Origin: Candidatus Heritagella intestinalis
GTDB taxonomy: Bacteria; Bacillota; Clostridia; Oscillospirales; Acutalibacteraceae
DNA length: 64,000 bases
Reading direction: 5' to 3'
NCBI GenBank assembly: GCA_904420555.1
Contig: CAJFVO010000006.1
Location: 1-64,000, forward strand
The position numbers and the translations under genes are program-made. Positions 42,117-51,657 of the stretch are shown here, in pieces. The notes under the pieces were generated by a model, which saw nothing but the letters and a program-made list of their open reading frames with translations, had not been told where the DNA came from and ran no database searches. Within the stretch, counting starts at the first letter, position 1. Every line of letters begins with the position of its first letter.

Positions 42117-43001
42117 ATGGGACGTCCGTGCAGAAAAAGGGCCTTCTGGCTGGCGGCGTTTGCCGGTGTGCTGGCACTGGCACTGGCGGTTTCCTCCACT
42201 TTGGCGGGAATCCAGTCCAGCAGTCCGGCGTCAGTGCAGGAAGAAACCATAGAGCTGCCGGTGATTATGTATCACAGCCTGCTCCGGAACCCGGCTGCCC
42301 AGGGCGACTATGTCATCTCTCCCGATGAGCTGGAACAGGATATGTGTGCGCTCCAGAAGCAGGGCTTTACCCCCGTCCATATGGAGGAGGTGTTCCGCTG
42401 GCAGGACGGGGAAGGGGAGCTGCCGGAAAAGCCGGTGGTGCTGTCCTTTGACGACGGCAACTACAATAATTATGTGTATGCCCTGCCCTTGGCGGAGAAA
42501 TACCAGATGAAAATCATCATCGCGCCCATCGGCAAGTGCGTGGACACCTTCACGGAAACCGGGGAAGAAAACGCTAATTATTCCTATCTCACTTGGGGGC
42601 GTATCCGGGAGATGATGGATTGTGGCTTGGTGGAGTTCCAGAACCATACCTATGACCTCCACGAAAGCAAAAACGGGCGCTTGGGGGCAGGGCGGCTCTG
42701 GAACGAGAGCCTGGACGATTATCAAGCCCTTCTCCGGGAGGATATTGGAAAGATGCAGAGGCGTTTCCTGCAGGAAACCGGTTATACGCCCCGGGTTTTT
42801 GTGTTCCCCTTCGGCAAAATTTCCGACGGCGCCCAGGAGGTAATTTGGGAAATGGGGTTCCGGTGCGTGTTTACCTGCGCAAACCGTTCCAATCAAATCA
42901 CCAAAGGGGAAAAGCATCTGGTTTTGGGGCGGTTCCTGCGGCCCCACGGCATTTCCGGTGAAGAATTCCTGGCAAAGGCACTGGGTGCAGCAGATTCATA
43001 A
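42117..43001 (+). CDS. Polysaccharide deacetylase
   Basis: A 294-residue secreted or membrane-anchored CE4 enzyme: the first ~30 residues are a signal/anchor segment. SFDDG at 110-114 carries the catalytic Asp pair, HTYDLH at 177-182 the metal histidines, and RVFVFPFGKISD near 245 the later motif. This subgroup deacetylates peptidoglycan or surface glycans. The ATG at 42117 follows AAAGGGG; a TTG two codons upstream is possible. It is followed in 33 bases by an amidase gene, so both may act on the wall. Confidence 0.88.
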   Translation: MGRPCRKRAFWLAAFAGVLALALAVSSTLAGIQSSSPASVQEETIELPVIMYHSLLRNPAAQGDYVISPDELEQDMCALQKQGFTPVHMEEVFRWQDGEGELPEKPVVLSFDDGNYNNYVYALPLAEKYQMKIIIAPIGKCVDTFTETGEENANYSYLTWGRIREMMDCGLVEFQNHTYDLHESKNGRLGAGRLWNESLDDYQALLREDIGKMQRRFLQETGYTPRVFVFPFGKISDGAQEVIWEMGFRCVFTCANRSNQITKGEKHLVLGRFLRPHGISGEEFLAKALGAADS

Positions 43002-43034
43002 AACCTATATTATAATAGAAAGGCGGAAGTCCGT

Positions 43035-43775
43035 ATGCCCACGATTTATTTGAGCCCTTCCTTGCAGCCCTTTAACAAGTACGTCAACGGCGGTGACGAG
43101 CAGACGGTTATGAACCAGGTAGCCGACGCCATGGAGCCTTACCTCCGGGCGGCAGGCATCCGGTTCACCCGAAACCGCATCGGCATGACTTTGGGGGAAG
43201 CCATCCGGGAGTCAAACGCCGGTTACTATGACCTGCATCTGGCCCTCCACTCCAATGCCGCCCCAGAGAGCCTTTCCGGCAAGCTCCAGGGTACCGACGT
43301 CTATTATTATACCGGAAGCACCCAGGGCAGGCGGGCGGCAGAGGTGCTGGCGGAAAACTTCAAAAAAATATACCCGGACCCCTCTAAGGTCCGGGCAGTG
43401 CCCACTACCAGCCTGGTGGAGCTCACCAAAACCAACGCGCCGGCTGTCCTCATGGAGATCGCTTATCACGACAACCCGGAGGACGCCCGTTGGATTAAGG
43501 AAAATATCCAGGCCATTGCGGCCAATATCGTCCAGGGGCTGTGCCTCTATTTTGGGATTCCCTTTATCGCCGATCCCCAGCCGCCGCAAACGGGAACAGT
43601 GGTTACCCAGAGCAGCCCCCTGAATATCCGGAAGCGGCCTTCTACCCAGGCCCAGGTCCTTACCCAGGCCCAAAAGGGAGAGCAGCTCACAGTTTTGGGA
43701 AAATGGCAGGGCTGGTACGTGGTGGAGGTCCACGGCATTATTGGCTACGCCAGCGCGGAGTATATCCAGGTGTAG
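43035..43775 (+). CDS. N-acetylmuramoyl-L-alanine amidase with SH3 domain
   Basis: A 246-residue Amidase_3 protein that cleaves the bond between muramic acid and the stem peptide. DLHLALHSNAAPE near 66-78 holds a zinc His and VLMEIAYHDN near 137-146 the catalytic Glu. From about residue 187 follows a bacterial SH3 domain (SPLNIRKRPSTQAQVLTQAQKGEQLTVLG...GYASAEYIQV) that binds wall. There is no signal peptide, so export would need another route, lysis, or mother-cell/spore location. AGAAAGGCGG precedes the ATG. A terminator follows. Confidence 0.9.
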   Translation: MPTIYLSPSLQPFNKYVNGGDEQTVMNQVADAMEPYLRAAGIRFTRNRIGMTLGEAIRESNAGYYDLHLALHSNAAPESLSGKLQGTDVYYYTGSTQGRRAAEVLAENFKKIYPDPSKVRAVPTTSLVELTKTNAPAVLMEIAYHDNPEDARWIKENIQAIAANIVQGLCLYFGIPFIADPQPPQTGTVVTQSSPLNIRKRPSTQAQVLTQAQKGEQLTVLGKWQGWYVVEVHGIIGYASAEYIQV

Positions 43776-43851
43776 GCGGCGTTATGGGAAAGAAAATCGG
43801 AGATAGAAGCGCCTACAGAAAATAGCAGCAAGATACTCTGCCGGTTGGAAA

Positions 43852-43884
43852 GGAGACGGTTTATTTTCCGCCTCCTTTTTTTCG
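43852..43884 (+). terminator. Terminator after the amidase gene
   Basis: GGAGACGG / CCGCCTCC arms with a T7 tail; the tail lies in the last codons of the convergent ATPase gene. Confidence 0.6.
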
Positions 43885-46380
43885 TGAATGGGGACGGAGC
43901 AGGAAGGGCAGGCGCCTTCGCATCCGCCGGAGGAGCTTCCAGCGCAGTCCCTTTTGCTCCATTTGGGTGGAAATAGCCTCCAGCCTGGGGGCCAGCAAGC
44001 GGTCCACGCCATACAGGAAAAAGGCCATGGAGCAGAAAGCGAAGAGAAGCATAGCCGCCAGCACCAGAGCCATAGAGAGAGTCATGGGCGCCAGGCTGAA
44101 AAATTGTCCGAAGAATACGGCCGCCAGGATAAAAGCGGCAGTCATCACACCCCAAAGAGCCCCACGCAGGAAATTAAAGGGGGAGCACACCCGGAAGAGC
44201 ATCATCAGCCCGGTGCCTCCGGTGATGTACACCGACAAAGTGGAGAGCTGCGCCTCGCTCAGGCCCAGCAAGCCGCTTACCGCTGTCAGCAGCAGGATGT
44301 TCAGCACAATGGTCAGCGCTGCCGGCAAGGCCTTTTGCAGGACGTTAATGATGAATTTGCCTCGAATACGCTCCCGGTTGGGCTCCAACGCCAAAATAAA
44401 GGAGGGAGCGCCAATGGTCAACGCGCTGATGAGGGTCATCTGAATGGGCTCAAAGGGGTAGTCTCTGGGGATAAAAATAAAGAAGAAGGCCAGGAGCACG
44501 GAAAAGATGGATTTTACCAGGAACAGGGAGGCGGAACGCTGCAAATTGTTGATGGAGCGCCGGCCCTCCTGAACCACCCGGGGCATAGAAGCAAAGTTGG
44601 AATCCAGCAGCACCAGCTGGGAAACTGTGCGGGCGGCGTCGCTGCCGGAAGCCATGGCAATGCTGCAATCGGATTCCTTCAGGGCCAGCACGTCGTTGAC
44701 GCCGTCTCCCGTCATGGCCACGGTGTGCCCGTCAGCCTTCAATGCCTTGACCAAATCCAGCTTTTGCTGGGGCGTCACCCGGCCGAACACGGAATAGCGC
44801 CGGGCGGCTTCCCGCAGGGCTTTTTCTGTAGAGAGGGTGGAGGCGTCCACATAAGCGCCGGCATTGGCAAGGCCGGCCTTTTGGGCGATGTTGGCCACCG
44901 TTACCGGGTTGTCCCCGGAGATTACCTTAATATCCACCCCCTGCTCGGCAAAATACCGCAGGGTTTCCGGCGCTTCTTTCCGGATGGTGTCACTGAGAAG
45001 CACCAGGGCCAAGGGCTTCATGTCCGCCGGCAGCCCTTTTTCCTGGAATTCCCCGGCAGACCAGGCCAGCAGCAGCACCCGTTGCCCTTTTTGGGAATAC
45101 GCTTCTATCTGCTCCCGGAGAGGTGCGGCGGCTTCTCCTAAAATGAATTCTGCGGCGCCCATCACATAAGTGCCCTTCCCCTGAAAGGAAGCGCCGCTCC
45201 ACTTTCGGGCAGAGGAGAAGGGCTGTACCTGGGTGCAATCCCAGCCCGGGTCCTGGGAATAGCGGGCTTTGATGGCCAGGGCGGTGGGGTTTTCGTCGGG
45301 CAGATGGGCGGCCAGGGCGGAGAGAGCGGCCTCGGCCTCCGCTGGGCTTCCATCCAAAGGCGCCAGCTCGTCCACCTGCATGGAGCCTTCGGTGATGGTG
45401 CCGGTCTTGTCCAGGCAAAGGGTGTCCACCCGGGCCAGAGTCTCGATGCAGTAGAGCTCCTGAACCAAAGTCTTGTGCCGGGAAAGCCGCAGCACGCTCA
45501 CCGCCAGCACCACGCTGGTCAGCAGCACCAGCCCTTCGGGAATCATCCCCACCAGGGCGGCCACGGTGCTCACCACACTGTCCTGGATACCGCTGTCTGT
45601 GAGAAAATACTGCTTGCAGAACAGGAGCAGGCCCACCGGTGCAATGACCACGCTGACCCATTTAATGATACGGTTAATCCAATACAGGATTTCCGAATTG
45701 GGCTTTTTCACATATTTGGCGCTGTTGGTAATCTGGCTGGCATAATTGTCCGCCCCTACGTGCTCGGCCTTGGCCAAACAGGAGCCGCTGACCACAAAGC
45801 TGCCGGAGAGGAGCAGGTCGCCGGGGCCCTTGACGATGGGGTCAGATTCGCCAGTGAGGAGGGATTCGTTGACTTCACACTGTCCGCTGACCAAAATGCA
45901 GTCGGCGCATACCTGCCCGCCTGCGGAAAGCCGGAGAATATCGTCCAGCACGATTTCCTCCACCGGGATTTCCAATAGCTTCCCATCCCGGACGACATGG
46001 GCCCTGGGGGCGGCCACCAGGGAGAGCTTGTCAATGGTGTGCTTGGCCCGAATCTCCTGAAAGCTGCCGATGAGGATGTTGCAGAGGATGACCCCCATAA
46101 ACAGCATATTTTTAAAGGAACCCACCAGCAGCACCAGGGCAGCTAGGACGAAGTTTAAGATGTTAAAAGGGGTAATGACATTTTTCAGGATAATATCCCG
46201 TTCGCTTTGGGTCTTAATAGCGCCGCTGCCGTTGGTGAGGCCCTCCCGCACCCGCTGCTCCACCTGGGAGGCGCGCAGGCCCTGGTCCGGGCTGGGGGAA
46301 AACCGCTGCGCCGGAGAGGGGGAAGCGGGGCTTTGGGACTGCGCTGCTTTGGGCTGACGCCTGCTGTGTTTGTGCTGCAT
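43861..46380 (-). CDS. P-type ATPase (CtpE-like cation pump)
   Basis: An 839-residue P-type ATPase. LLTGESDPI near 175 is the actuator motif, DKTGTITEG near 320 the phosphorylation site, and TGDGVNDVLALKESD near 600 the hinge. The membrane motif MIPEGLVLL in the fourth core span replaces the PEGL of calcium/magnesium pumps and matches the CtpE type, which imports or exports calcium in actinobacteria. About ten spans are expected. The N-terminal 40 residues are Pro/Ser/Gln-rich and likely disordered. Ion specificity is inferred, not shown. Confidence 0.9.
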   Translation of the reverse strand: MQHKHSRRQPKAAQSQSPASPSPAQRFSPSPDQGLRASQVEQRVREGLTNGSGAIKTQSERDIILKNVITPFNILNFVLAALVLLVGSFKNMLFMGVILCNILIGSFQEIRAKHTIDKLSLVAAPRAHVVRDGKLLEIPVEEIVLDDILRLSAGGQVCADCILVSGQCEVNESLLTGESDPIVKGPGDLLLSGSFVVSGSCLAKAEHVGADNYASQITNSAKYVKKPNSEILYWINRIIKWVSVVIAPVGLLLFCKQYFLTDSGIQDSVVSTVAALVGMIPEGLVLLTSVVLAVSVLRLSRHKTLVQELYCIETLARVDTLCLDKTGTITEGSMQVDELAPLDGSPAEAEAALSALAAHLPDENPTALAIKARYSQDPGWDCTQVQPFSSARKWSGASFQGKGTYVMGAAEFILGEAAAPLREQIEAYSQKGQRVLLLAWSAGEFQEKGLPADMKPLALVLLSDTIRKEAPETLRYFAEQGVDIKVISGDNPVTVANIAQKAGLANAGAYVDASTLSTEKALREAARRYSVFGRVTPQQKLDLVKALKADGHTVAMTGDGVNDVLALKESDCSIAMASGSDAARTVSQLVLLDSNFASMPRVVQEGRRSINNLQRSASLFLVKSIFSVLLAFFFIFIPRDYPFEPIQMTLISALTIGAPSFILALEPNRERIRGKFIINVLQKALPAALTIVLNILLLTAVSGLLGLSEAQLSTLSVYITGGTGLMMLFRVCSPFNFLRGALWGVMTAAFILAAVFFGQFFSLAPMTLSMALVLAAMLLFAFCSMAFFLYGVDRLLAPRLEAISTQMEQKGLRWKLLRRMRRRLPFLLRPHSRKKGGGK

Positions 46381-46562
46381 ATTGCCGCCTGCCTTTGCTG
46401 TTCGGATAGGAATACATATGAAATACAGTATACAGGTGCTTCATGAAAATATCATGAATAATTTGACGTTTTTGTGTATCTAACAAAAATGTAAGGGAAT
46501 ATTCTGCAATATTGCCCAAGGCATAGGGGAAAGTGTGCAGAAAAAGCTATGGAATTTGGGTA

Positions 46563-46591
46563 TTGTTTTCTTGGTTCGGGGCCGCTATAAT
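46563..46591 (+). promoter_or_regulatory. Promoter of the polysaccharide cluster
   Basis: TTGTTT at 46563-46568 and TATAAT at 46586-46591 with a 17-base spacer, about 110 bases before the first gene. The rest of this 323-base divergent spacer shows no further clear signal. Confidence 0.65.
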
Positions 46592-46703
46592 AAATCAATA
46601 GTATGGGCAATGTGTGGCTTGTGTAAAATAAAAGTAAAATCTTCGGATATCCGCCCAGCCTGGGGCCGGCGCGGCGCAGAGACTGCGAAAGGAGGAGTAC
46701 TCT

Positions 46704-47897
46704 TTGACACAAGAGATTCACCAATCTTTATCAGATGAGAAAAAGCAAAAGATTTTTGCGTTTTGTATAGTGGTTTCCATTTTTCTGCCTTATTATGTTA
46801 CAGCGGCGGCCATCGCTGCCGGCGGCATTTATGTGCTGTGCGGCCGGGAGCGCCGGGCCTGGGCAATGGCCGAGCCCTTCAGCCGCCTGATCCTGGCAGT
46901 GTTCCCCTTGTGGAGCCTGATTTCCCTGGCCTATCAGAACTTCCTGGGCGCGGGGGTTGCCTTGATAATCGTGGCCGCCCTGCTGACGGCCTTCTATTTG
47001 CGCTCCTTTATGACCCAGCGGCTGTTTCACTCCCTGCTGGATGTTGCCTGCCTGTGCAGCCTTTCCTCTACCATGGTGGCTTTTGGGCAGATCCTCTACT
47101 ATGCCGGCACCGGCGATGAACTCCGGGCCGAATCTGTCTGCATGAACCCCAACTATTATGGGATGCTCATGGAGTTTGTAGCGATTATTGCCCTGTACCG
47201 TCTTTTTGGCACGGAAAAGAACCGCCGGTTCTATATGGTGGTGCTGGCCAGCTCCCTGCTGGGAATTTATTTTTGCGCCAGCATTTCCGCAGCGGCAGTG
47301 GTGTGCGGCAGTATTTTGCTGTTCCTGCTGCTCCGGGGCCGCTATAAATACTGCGTGATCTTCACCGCCCTGGGCGCCGTGGCCGTAATAGCCGCCCTTA
47401 CCGTGCTGCCCATTATCTTCCCCCGTGCTTCCGACGCCGACCATTCCATGGACCAGCGCCTGTCCATTTGGCATACAGCCCTCCAGGGGATTTTGCAGCA
47501 CCCCCTCTTCGGCCAGGGCCCCGTCACTTATGAGATGATCTACACCCAGTTCAGCGGCTACGCCACCCATCACGCCCACAACCTGATTCTGGATACCTTC
47601 CTGAATTACGGTGTGGTGGGGGCTTCCCTCATCGGCTTTTTCCTGCTGTACCAGCTCCGCTTGGTCATCCGCCGGATTCGCCGGGGAATCAGCTCCTCCA
47701 CCGGCGTGCTGCTGCTGGTTATGACCTTCGCCACTTTTGCCCATGGTATGACGGATACCACCGTGATGTGGCTCCAGACAGGACTGTTGTTCCTGCTGGT
47801 ATATTCCTCGGTGGGGATTCGTTCGGAGGTCTCCCTGCCGGTGGTTCCCGCCTATGCAAAAGGGCTGCTTCCGGTTCGCCAGGAGCACCACGGCTAA
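46704..47897 (+). CDS. O-antigen ligase/polymerase-like membrane protein
   Basis: A 397-residue protein with about ten to eleven spans. The extracellular loop between the late spans (RLSIWHTALQGILQHPLFGQGPVTYEM, then ATHHAHNLILDTFLNYGVVG) contains the H-x-H-N-type motif and conserved Arg of the Wzy/WaaL (O-antigen ligase, PF04932) family. It should join or polymerise lipid-linked glycans at the outer face of the membrane. TTG 46704 follows AAAGGAGGAG. It heads the polysaccharide region but has its own terminator. Confidence 0.85.
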   Translation: MTQEIHQSLSDEKKQKIFAFCIVVSIFLPYYVTAAAIAAGGIYVLCGRERRAWAMAEPFSRLILAVFPLWSLISLAYQNFLGAGVALIIVAALLTAFYLRSFMTQRLFHSLLDVACLCSLSSTMVAFGQILYYAGTGDELRAESVCMNPNYYGMLMEFVAIIALYRLFGTEKNRRFYMVVLASSLLGIYFCASISAAAVVCGSILLFLLLRGRYKYCVIFTALGAVAVIAALTVLPIIFPRASDADHSMDQRLSIWHTALQGILQHPLFGQGPVTYEMIYTQFSGYATHHAHNLILDTFLNYGVVGASLIGFFLLYQLRLVIRRIRRGISSSTGVLLLVMTFATFAHGMTDTTVMWLQTGLLFLLVYSSVGIRSEVSLPVVPAYAKGLLPVRQEHHG

Positions 47898-47928
47898 AAT
47901 CGTTCCCACAATACCCATAGTATCCAAA

Positions 47929-47963
47929 ACGTCCTGTAGCTTCGGCTGCGGGACGTTTTTTTG
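47929..47963 (+). terminator. Terminator after the O-antigen ligase gene
   Basis: AACGTCC / GGACGTT arms around GTAGCTTCGGCTGC with a T7 tail. Confidence 0.85.
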
Positions 47964-48010
47964 CGCTCATTGGCCAGTCTCTGTTACACAGATTTTACAA
48001 AAGTCTGCTT

Positions 48011-48037
48011 TTGACCTTTACAGGCCCATTGTATAAT
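48011..48037 (+). promoter_or_regulatory. Promoter of the HAD/GT52 operon
   Basis: TTGACC at 48011-48016 and TATAAT at 48032-48037; the spacer of 15 is short. It is followed by AGAAAGGAAG before the ATG at 48083. The 185-base spacer shows nothing else. Confidence 0.55.
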
Positions 48038-48082
48038 GATGCAGTTACAAGGGCTGTCTCGCAGAAAGGAAGAATCGGGAAT

Positions 48083-49486
48083 ATGCTAGAAAAGCTGTCG
48101 GTGGATTTTGTTCGGAAGCTCTTTTCCATTTTGACCAATGGCAACGCGCAGATCAAATTTTACACGATTTGTATGCAGAACCAGGACCGGGAGAAGGCCG
48201 CCAACCGGCCGGTGGAGTTCGGCCTCAAGCTGCTGGGATATAACGTGTGGTATCGCCTGCCTTTGCTCCGGGATCTGCCGGTGGGCCGGCGGATTGGCCG
48301 CGACTATCTCACCCGGCACTATCTGCGGCTTCCGGTAGAGGATTTGGCTTCGGAAATTTTGGAGAATCCCCATGCGGTGTGTGATGTGGAGGGCAGCCTG
48401 CTGCTCCCAGTGTGGGACGATAAGCGCTTTTTTGAAAAGCTGGAGCGGGATTTTGACTGCCCCGGCTTTACCCGGCTGCGCCGTCGGCTGGAAAAGCCGG
48501 GAATGTCCATTCAGGAGATTTATCAAGCCATCAACCAGGCCCTTTCTGTGAGTCTCTCCTGGGAGAAAGAGCTGGAATTGGCCCGGCAGAACCGCATCCC
48601 CAATCGGTATGTCATTCGCCTGTTGGATATTGCCGCCTATCATCAGGTGGGCATCCATCTCACGGTGGATTCCTGCTATCCTGCTTCCTTTTACGAAGAG
48701 CTTTTACAGAAGAACGGCGTTACTTGGGACAGCCTTTCCGTTTCCTGCGAAACTGGGAAATCCAAAACCCAGATGGCCGAGGCCCTGCATTTGGAAAAGT
48801 TCGGCGCGGTGTCCGCTGATTTCAACGGCTTCCTGCGGCCTCTGGTTCGCCGGGGCGCAAAATCCATTTATTACCGGGAGCCGGCCCAGCTCATGGAGGA
48901 CGCCGCCCATCCCTGGCTTTCCCCGGATTTCCGGGTCCCATATGACCATGTCTGCGGCGCCCGGGTGTTTTCCGGCAGAAAGCGCCCGTCCTTCCTGTAT
49001 GAATTGGGCTACCTTTGTGCCGGCCCCTTGGTGTACAGCCTGCTGTTTTCCCAGGAGGAGCTGTGTGTTTGTCATGGGAGCCGCCATTCCTTGGTGGCCA
49101 TGCTGGCAGGCCCTCATACTGTTTGCACCCTCCAAGGGGCGAAAGCGTTCTCACAAACCCGCATCCGTGTGTTGGATACCGGCCGGGCGGACTTTTCCAC
49201 ATTTTTGGATTCCCTGCAAAAGAACAATCCCCAGGCCCAGATCCAGGTGATTTCCCTGGCGGAGACCGTGCAGGGGGAGGATTCCCCGCTGGCCTGCCTC
49301 TTCGGGGAAGAACCCAGCGACTTCTCCGACGGCATCCGGGATTTTTGTCGGGAATACACCCGGTTTACCGGTTGTTCCCCCATTCCCCTGAAAGATGCCC
49401 TGGGGCTGTATCGTGCGGGCCAGCGCAATATGGAACAGCTGCTGGCGGAAAGGGAAATTTCCGCCGGCACAACGGTCTCTGTATAA
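48083..49486 (+). CDS. Degenerate HAD-like protein of polysaccharide clusters
   Basis: A 467-residue soluble protein distantly related to the HAD protein encoded at 53256. Shared blocks: DVEGSLLLPVWDD at 101-113 against DVFDTLLLRPFDD there; a TVDSCYP...LLQKNGVTWDSLSVSCETGKSK stretch against VTDMYLP...LAKNGYTQLSRIFLSRDCGFSK; and YELGYLCAGPLVYSLLF against FEYGYAYAGFYVLGYCA. In HAD motif I (DxDxT) the second Asp is Gly here, so phosphatase activity is unlikely. It may be a regulatory or scaffolding paralogue. It is first in the operon, 15 bases before a GT52-like gene. Confidence 0.65.
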   Translation: MLEKLSVDFVRKLFSILTNGNAQIKFYTICMQNQDREKAANRPVEFGLKLLGYNVWYRLPLLRDLPVGRRIGRDYLTRHYLRLPVEDLASEILENPHAVCDVEGSLLLPVWDDKRFFEKLERDFDCPGFTRLRRRLEKPGMSIQEIYQAINQALSVSLSWEKELELARQNRIPNRYVIRLLDIAAYHQVGIHLTVDSCYPASFYEELLQKNGVTWDSLSVSCETGKSKTQMAEALHLEKFGAVSADFNGFLRPLVRRGAKSIYYREPAQLMEDAAHPWLSPDFRVPYDHVCGARVFSGRKRPSFLYELGYLCAGPLVYSLLFSQEELCVCHGSRHSLVAMLAGPHTVCTLQGAKAFSQTRIRVLDTGRADFSTFLDSLQKNNPQAQIQVISLAETVQGEDSPLACLFGEEPSDFSDGIRDFCREYTRFTGCSPIPLKDALGLYRAGQRNMEQLLAEREISAGTTVSV

Positions 49487-49501
49487 AAGGAGCAAACCCT
49501 C

Positions 49502-50998
49502 ATGGTTTTATATCACGTATCTACCACCTATCAGCTTCTCTACTGCATCACCCACCGTTTGGCCCGCCATCCCAGGGAGGGGGCCGGGCTGCTGCTGGTG
49601 GAATATATTTTTCCCGAAGCCCGGCGCAAGGAGACGGTGCAGCGGCTGCTGGATACCGGCTGGTTTTCCTTTGTGCGGCTGGTGCCGGAGAACCAGTTTA
49701 AGCTCCGGCGGGGCAACTCCCTGACGGAATCCAGCTCCCCTCAGGAGATTGAAGGGGTCATCCGGAATATCTGCGCTTGTGTCCAGGGCTGGCTGGGCAT
49801 GGATGTAAAGCAGTTTTCCCCCATCTACATAGGCTCCGACCAGTGGTCCTTCGGCATCTACTGCCTGGCCAATCAAATTCCCCATGTGTATATTGAGGAC
49901 GCCAGCGGAATGCTCTCCCAGCGGGAGCGATATATGAAAATTACCCGGGAAATCAGCTTGACCAACTATGTAATTTCCCAATACCTCCACGGCGCAGGCA
50001 CCAGCGAATATGAGACAGCCCGGCTGTGCGATATGCGGAATTTTGTCCCGGGCTTTACCGATGAGAAGGCAGTCAATTTTTCAATCTACGACGCCCTCAA
50101 GGAAGAAATCCCCCAGAAGGCGCCGGAAATCCTGGACTTTTACGGGGCAAAGCCGGTGACAGTCCCCCAGGGCCGTCCCGTGTGTATGTACATGACCCAG
50201 TACCTGAAATCCATGGCCGTCAAGGATTTGGACGTCCAGGAGCAGATTACCAACCTGCTGGTGGATTACTTTGCCCAGGGATTCCAGCTGGTCATTAAGC
50301 CCCACCCCAAGGACCAATGGCTCAATTACCGCCGGATGTTTCCCGAGGCTGTGCTGCTTCCCCCCAATATCAACTCCGAGCTGATTCCCTTCCTCTTTGA
50401 CCAGCCCGTGCAGCGGGTCCTTACCGCCAGCTCCACCTCGGTGGGGGGCATGGCTCCCTTTGCCCAGGAGGTCTTTCAGTTCACCACGGAAATCGAAACC
50501 CGGTTTGAGCACCTCCACGCGGTGTATTTGGCAGCAGTGTTTTTGGGAGAGGCGGCGAAGGCTTGGGGCCCCCTGCATCTGTCCCTCCAAAGGGTCAACG
50601 CCGTCCAGCTGGAAAATTTCCTCCGGATTTTGGAGGTCCCTCAAATGGAAACCGGCGCGCCTGTGCTGGTGACAGGGGGCGCGCCCCCGGAAGCGCCGGG
50701 CGGTGCCGTGCTCTGGATTGCCGGAGAGCGCAGTTCCGGAAAATCCCCGGTGCTTCCCCGGGCCGGCCAGGCCCTGGAGCTGCGGGGCACTCTGCTGCCG
50801 GAAGAGGGGAGCCTGCTGACAGAGAATGGATTTCTCCTGTACCTGACAGCCCCCTGCCCCGGGATGCTTTCCCAGCTTCCGCCCCTGGATTTTGTCCGGG
50901 AGCTGCCCTTTTCCCGGGCGAAATTGCAAATCCAGTCGAAACTTCTCACAGAAGAGGAAATCGAAGCCAAAAATCATGAGGAGAGTGAAATTCTATGA
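49502..50998 (+). CDS. Polysialyltransferase/GT52-like glycosyltransferase, copy 1
   Basis: A 498-residue protein with the two-Rossmann layout of polysialyltransferase-type enzymes. The N-terminal block LYHVSTTYQLLYCITHR (residues 3-19), SDQWSFGIYCLANQIPHVYIEDASGML near 118-144 and FQLVIKPHPKD near 260-270 are shared with the gene at 55373; the KPHP motif is typical of sialyl- and polysialyltransferases and related capsule enzymes. HSL-type SSTSVGG near 310 probably binds the nucleotide. Acceptor and donor are unknown. Its end overlaps the next gene by four bases (ATGA). The last ~100 residues are a poorly conserved tail. Confidence 0.75.
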   Translation: MVLYHVSTTYQLLYCITHRLARHPREGAGLLLVEYIFPEARRKETVQRLLDTGWFSFVRLVPENQFKLRRGNSLTESSSPQEIEGVIRNICACVQGWLGMDVKQFSPIYIGSDQWSFGIYCLANQIPHVYIEDASGMLSQRERYMKITREISLTNYVISQYLHGAGTSEYETARLCDMRNFVPGFTDEKAVNFSIYDALKEEIPQKAPEILDFYGAKPVTVPQGRPVCMYMTQYLKSMAVKDLDVQEQITNLLVDYFAQGFQLVIKPHPKDQWLNYRRMFPEAVLLPPNINSELIPFLFDQPVQRVLTASSTSVGGMAPFAQEVFQFTTEIETRFEHLHAVYLAAVFLGEAAKAWGPLHLSLQRVNAVQLENFLRILEVPQMETGAPVLVTGGAPPEAPGGAVLWIAGERSSGKSPVLPRAGQALELRGTLLPEEGSLLTENGFLLYLTAPCPGMLSQLPPLDFVRELPFSRAKLQIQSKLLTEEEIEAKNHEESEIL

Positions 50999-51657
50999 AA
51001 ACCGTTGCCTTTGTCCCGGTCAAGCTCAATAACGAGCGCCTGCCCGGAAAGAATACCAAGCCCTTCCACAATGGGGAACCCCTGATTCACTATATCCTGC
51101 AAACCCTGCTGCAGTGCCGGGGCCTGGACAGCATCTATGTCTATTGCAGCGACCCTGCCATTCAGGAATACCTGCCCAAAGGGGTCGCCTGGCTGCCCCG
51201 AGACCCCCGCCTGGATTCTTCCTCCACTTTGATTCTGGAAGTGCTCCGGGCCTTTGCCGAGGATGTGCCGGCGGACACCTATGTACTGGCCCACGCCACC
51301 GCTCCCTTTATCTCGGTGGCTTCGGTGGAGTCCGGCATCCTGGCGGTGAACAGCGGGGAGTATGACAGTGCTATGACCGTGAAGAAGCTCCGGGAATTCC
51401 TGTGGCTCAACGGCAAGCCCCTCTACGATACCACCTGCATTCCCCGCACCCAGGATTTAGGGGATCTCTACGCAGAAACCACGGGCCTGTATGTCTATAA
51501 GCGGGAGCTCCTTATGGAGCACAACCGCCGCACCGGGGAAAAGCCCTATCTGATTCCTGTCAGCGATGTAGAGGCCTGCGACATCAACGAGCCCTTTGAC
51601 TTTGAAGTGGCCGACATGATCTTTAACCGCTGTATCCGAAAAGGAGGCGCCAAATGA
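50995..51657 (+). CDS. CMP-sugar synthetase-like cytidylyltransferase (NeuA family)
   Basis: A 220-residue member of the acylneuraminate cytidylyltransferase family. FVPVKLNNERLPGKNTKPF at residues 5-23 is the CTP-binding signature with the Arg-Lys pair; LAHATAPFIS near 98-107 and the C-terminal DVEACDINEPFDFEVADMIF are conserved. It should couple CTP to a keto-sugar acid. The usual sialic or Kdo precursor genes neuB, neuC or kdsA are absent in the window, so the substrate is unclear. Translationally coupled at both ends. Confidence 0.88.
   Translation: MKTVAFVPVKLNNERLPGKNTKPFHNGEPLIHYILQTLLQCRGLDSIYVYCSDPAIQEYLPKGVAWLPRDPRLDSSSTLILEVLRAFAEDVPADTYVLAHATAPFISVASVESGILAVNSGEYDSAMTVKKLREFLWLNGKPLYDTTCIPRTQDLGDLYAETTGLYVYKRELLMEHNRRTGEKPYLIPVSDVEACDINEPFDFEVADMIFNRCIRKGGAK

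Noticed and set aside
50995-51657. Classical sialic acid cluster
   Set aside because: NeuA-like and polysialyltransferase-like genes are present, but neuB and neuC are not in the window.
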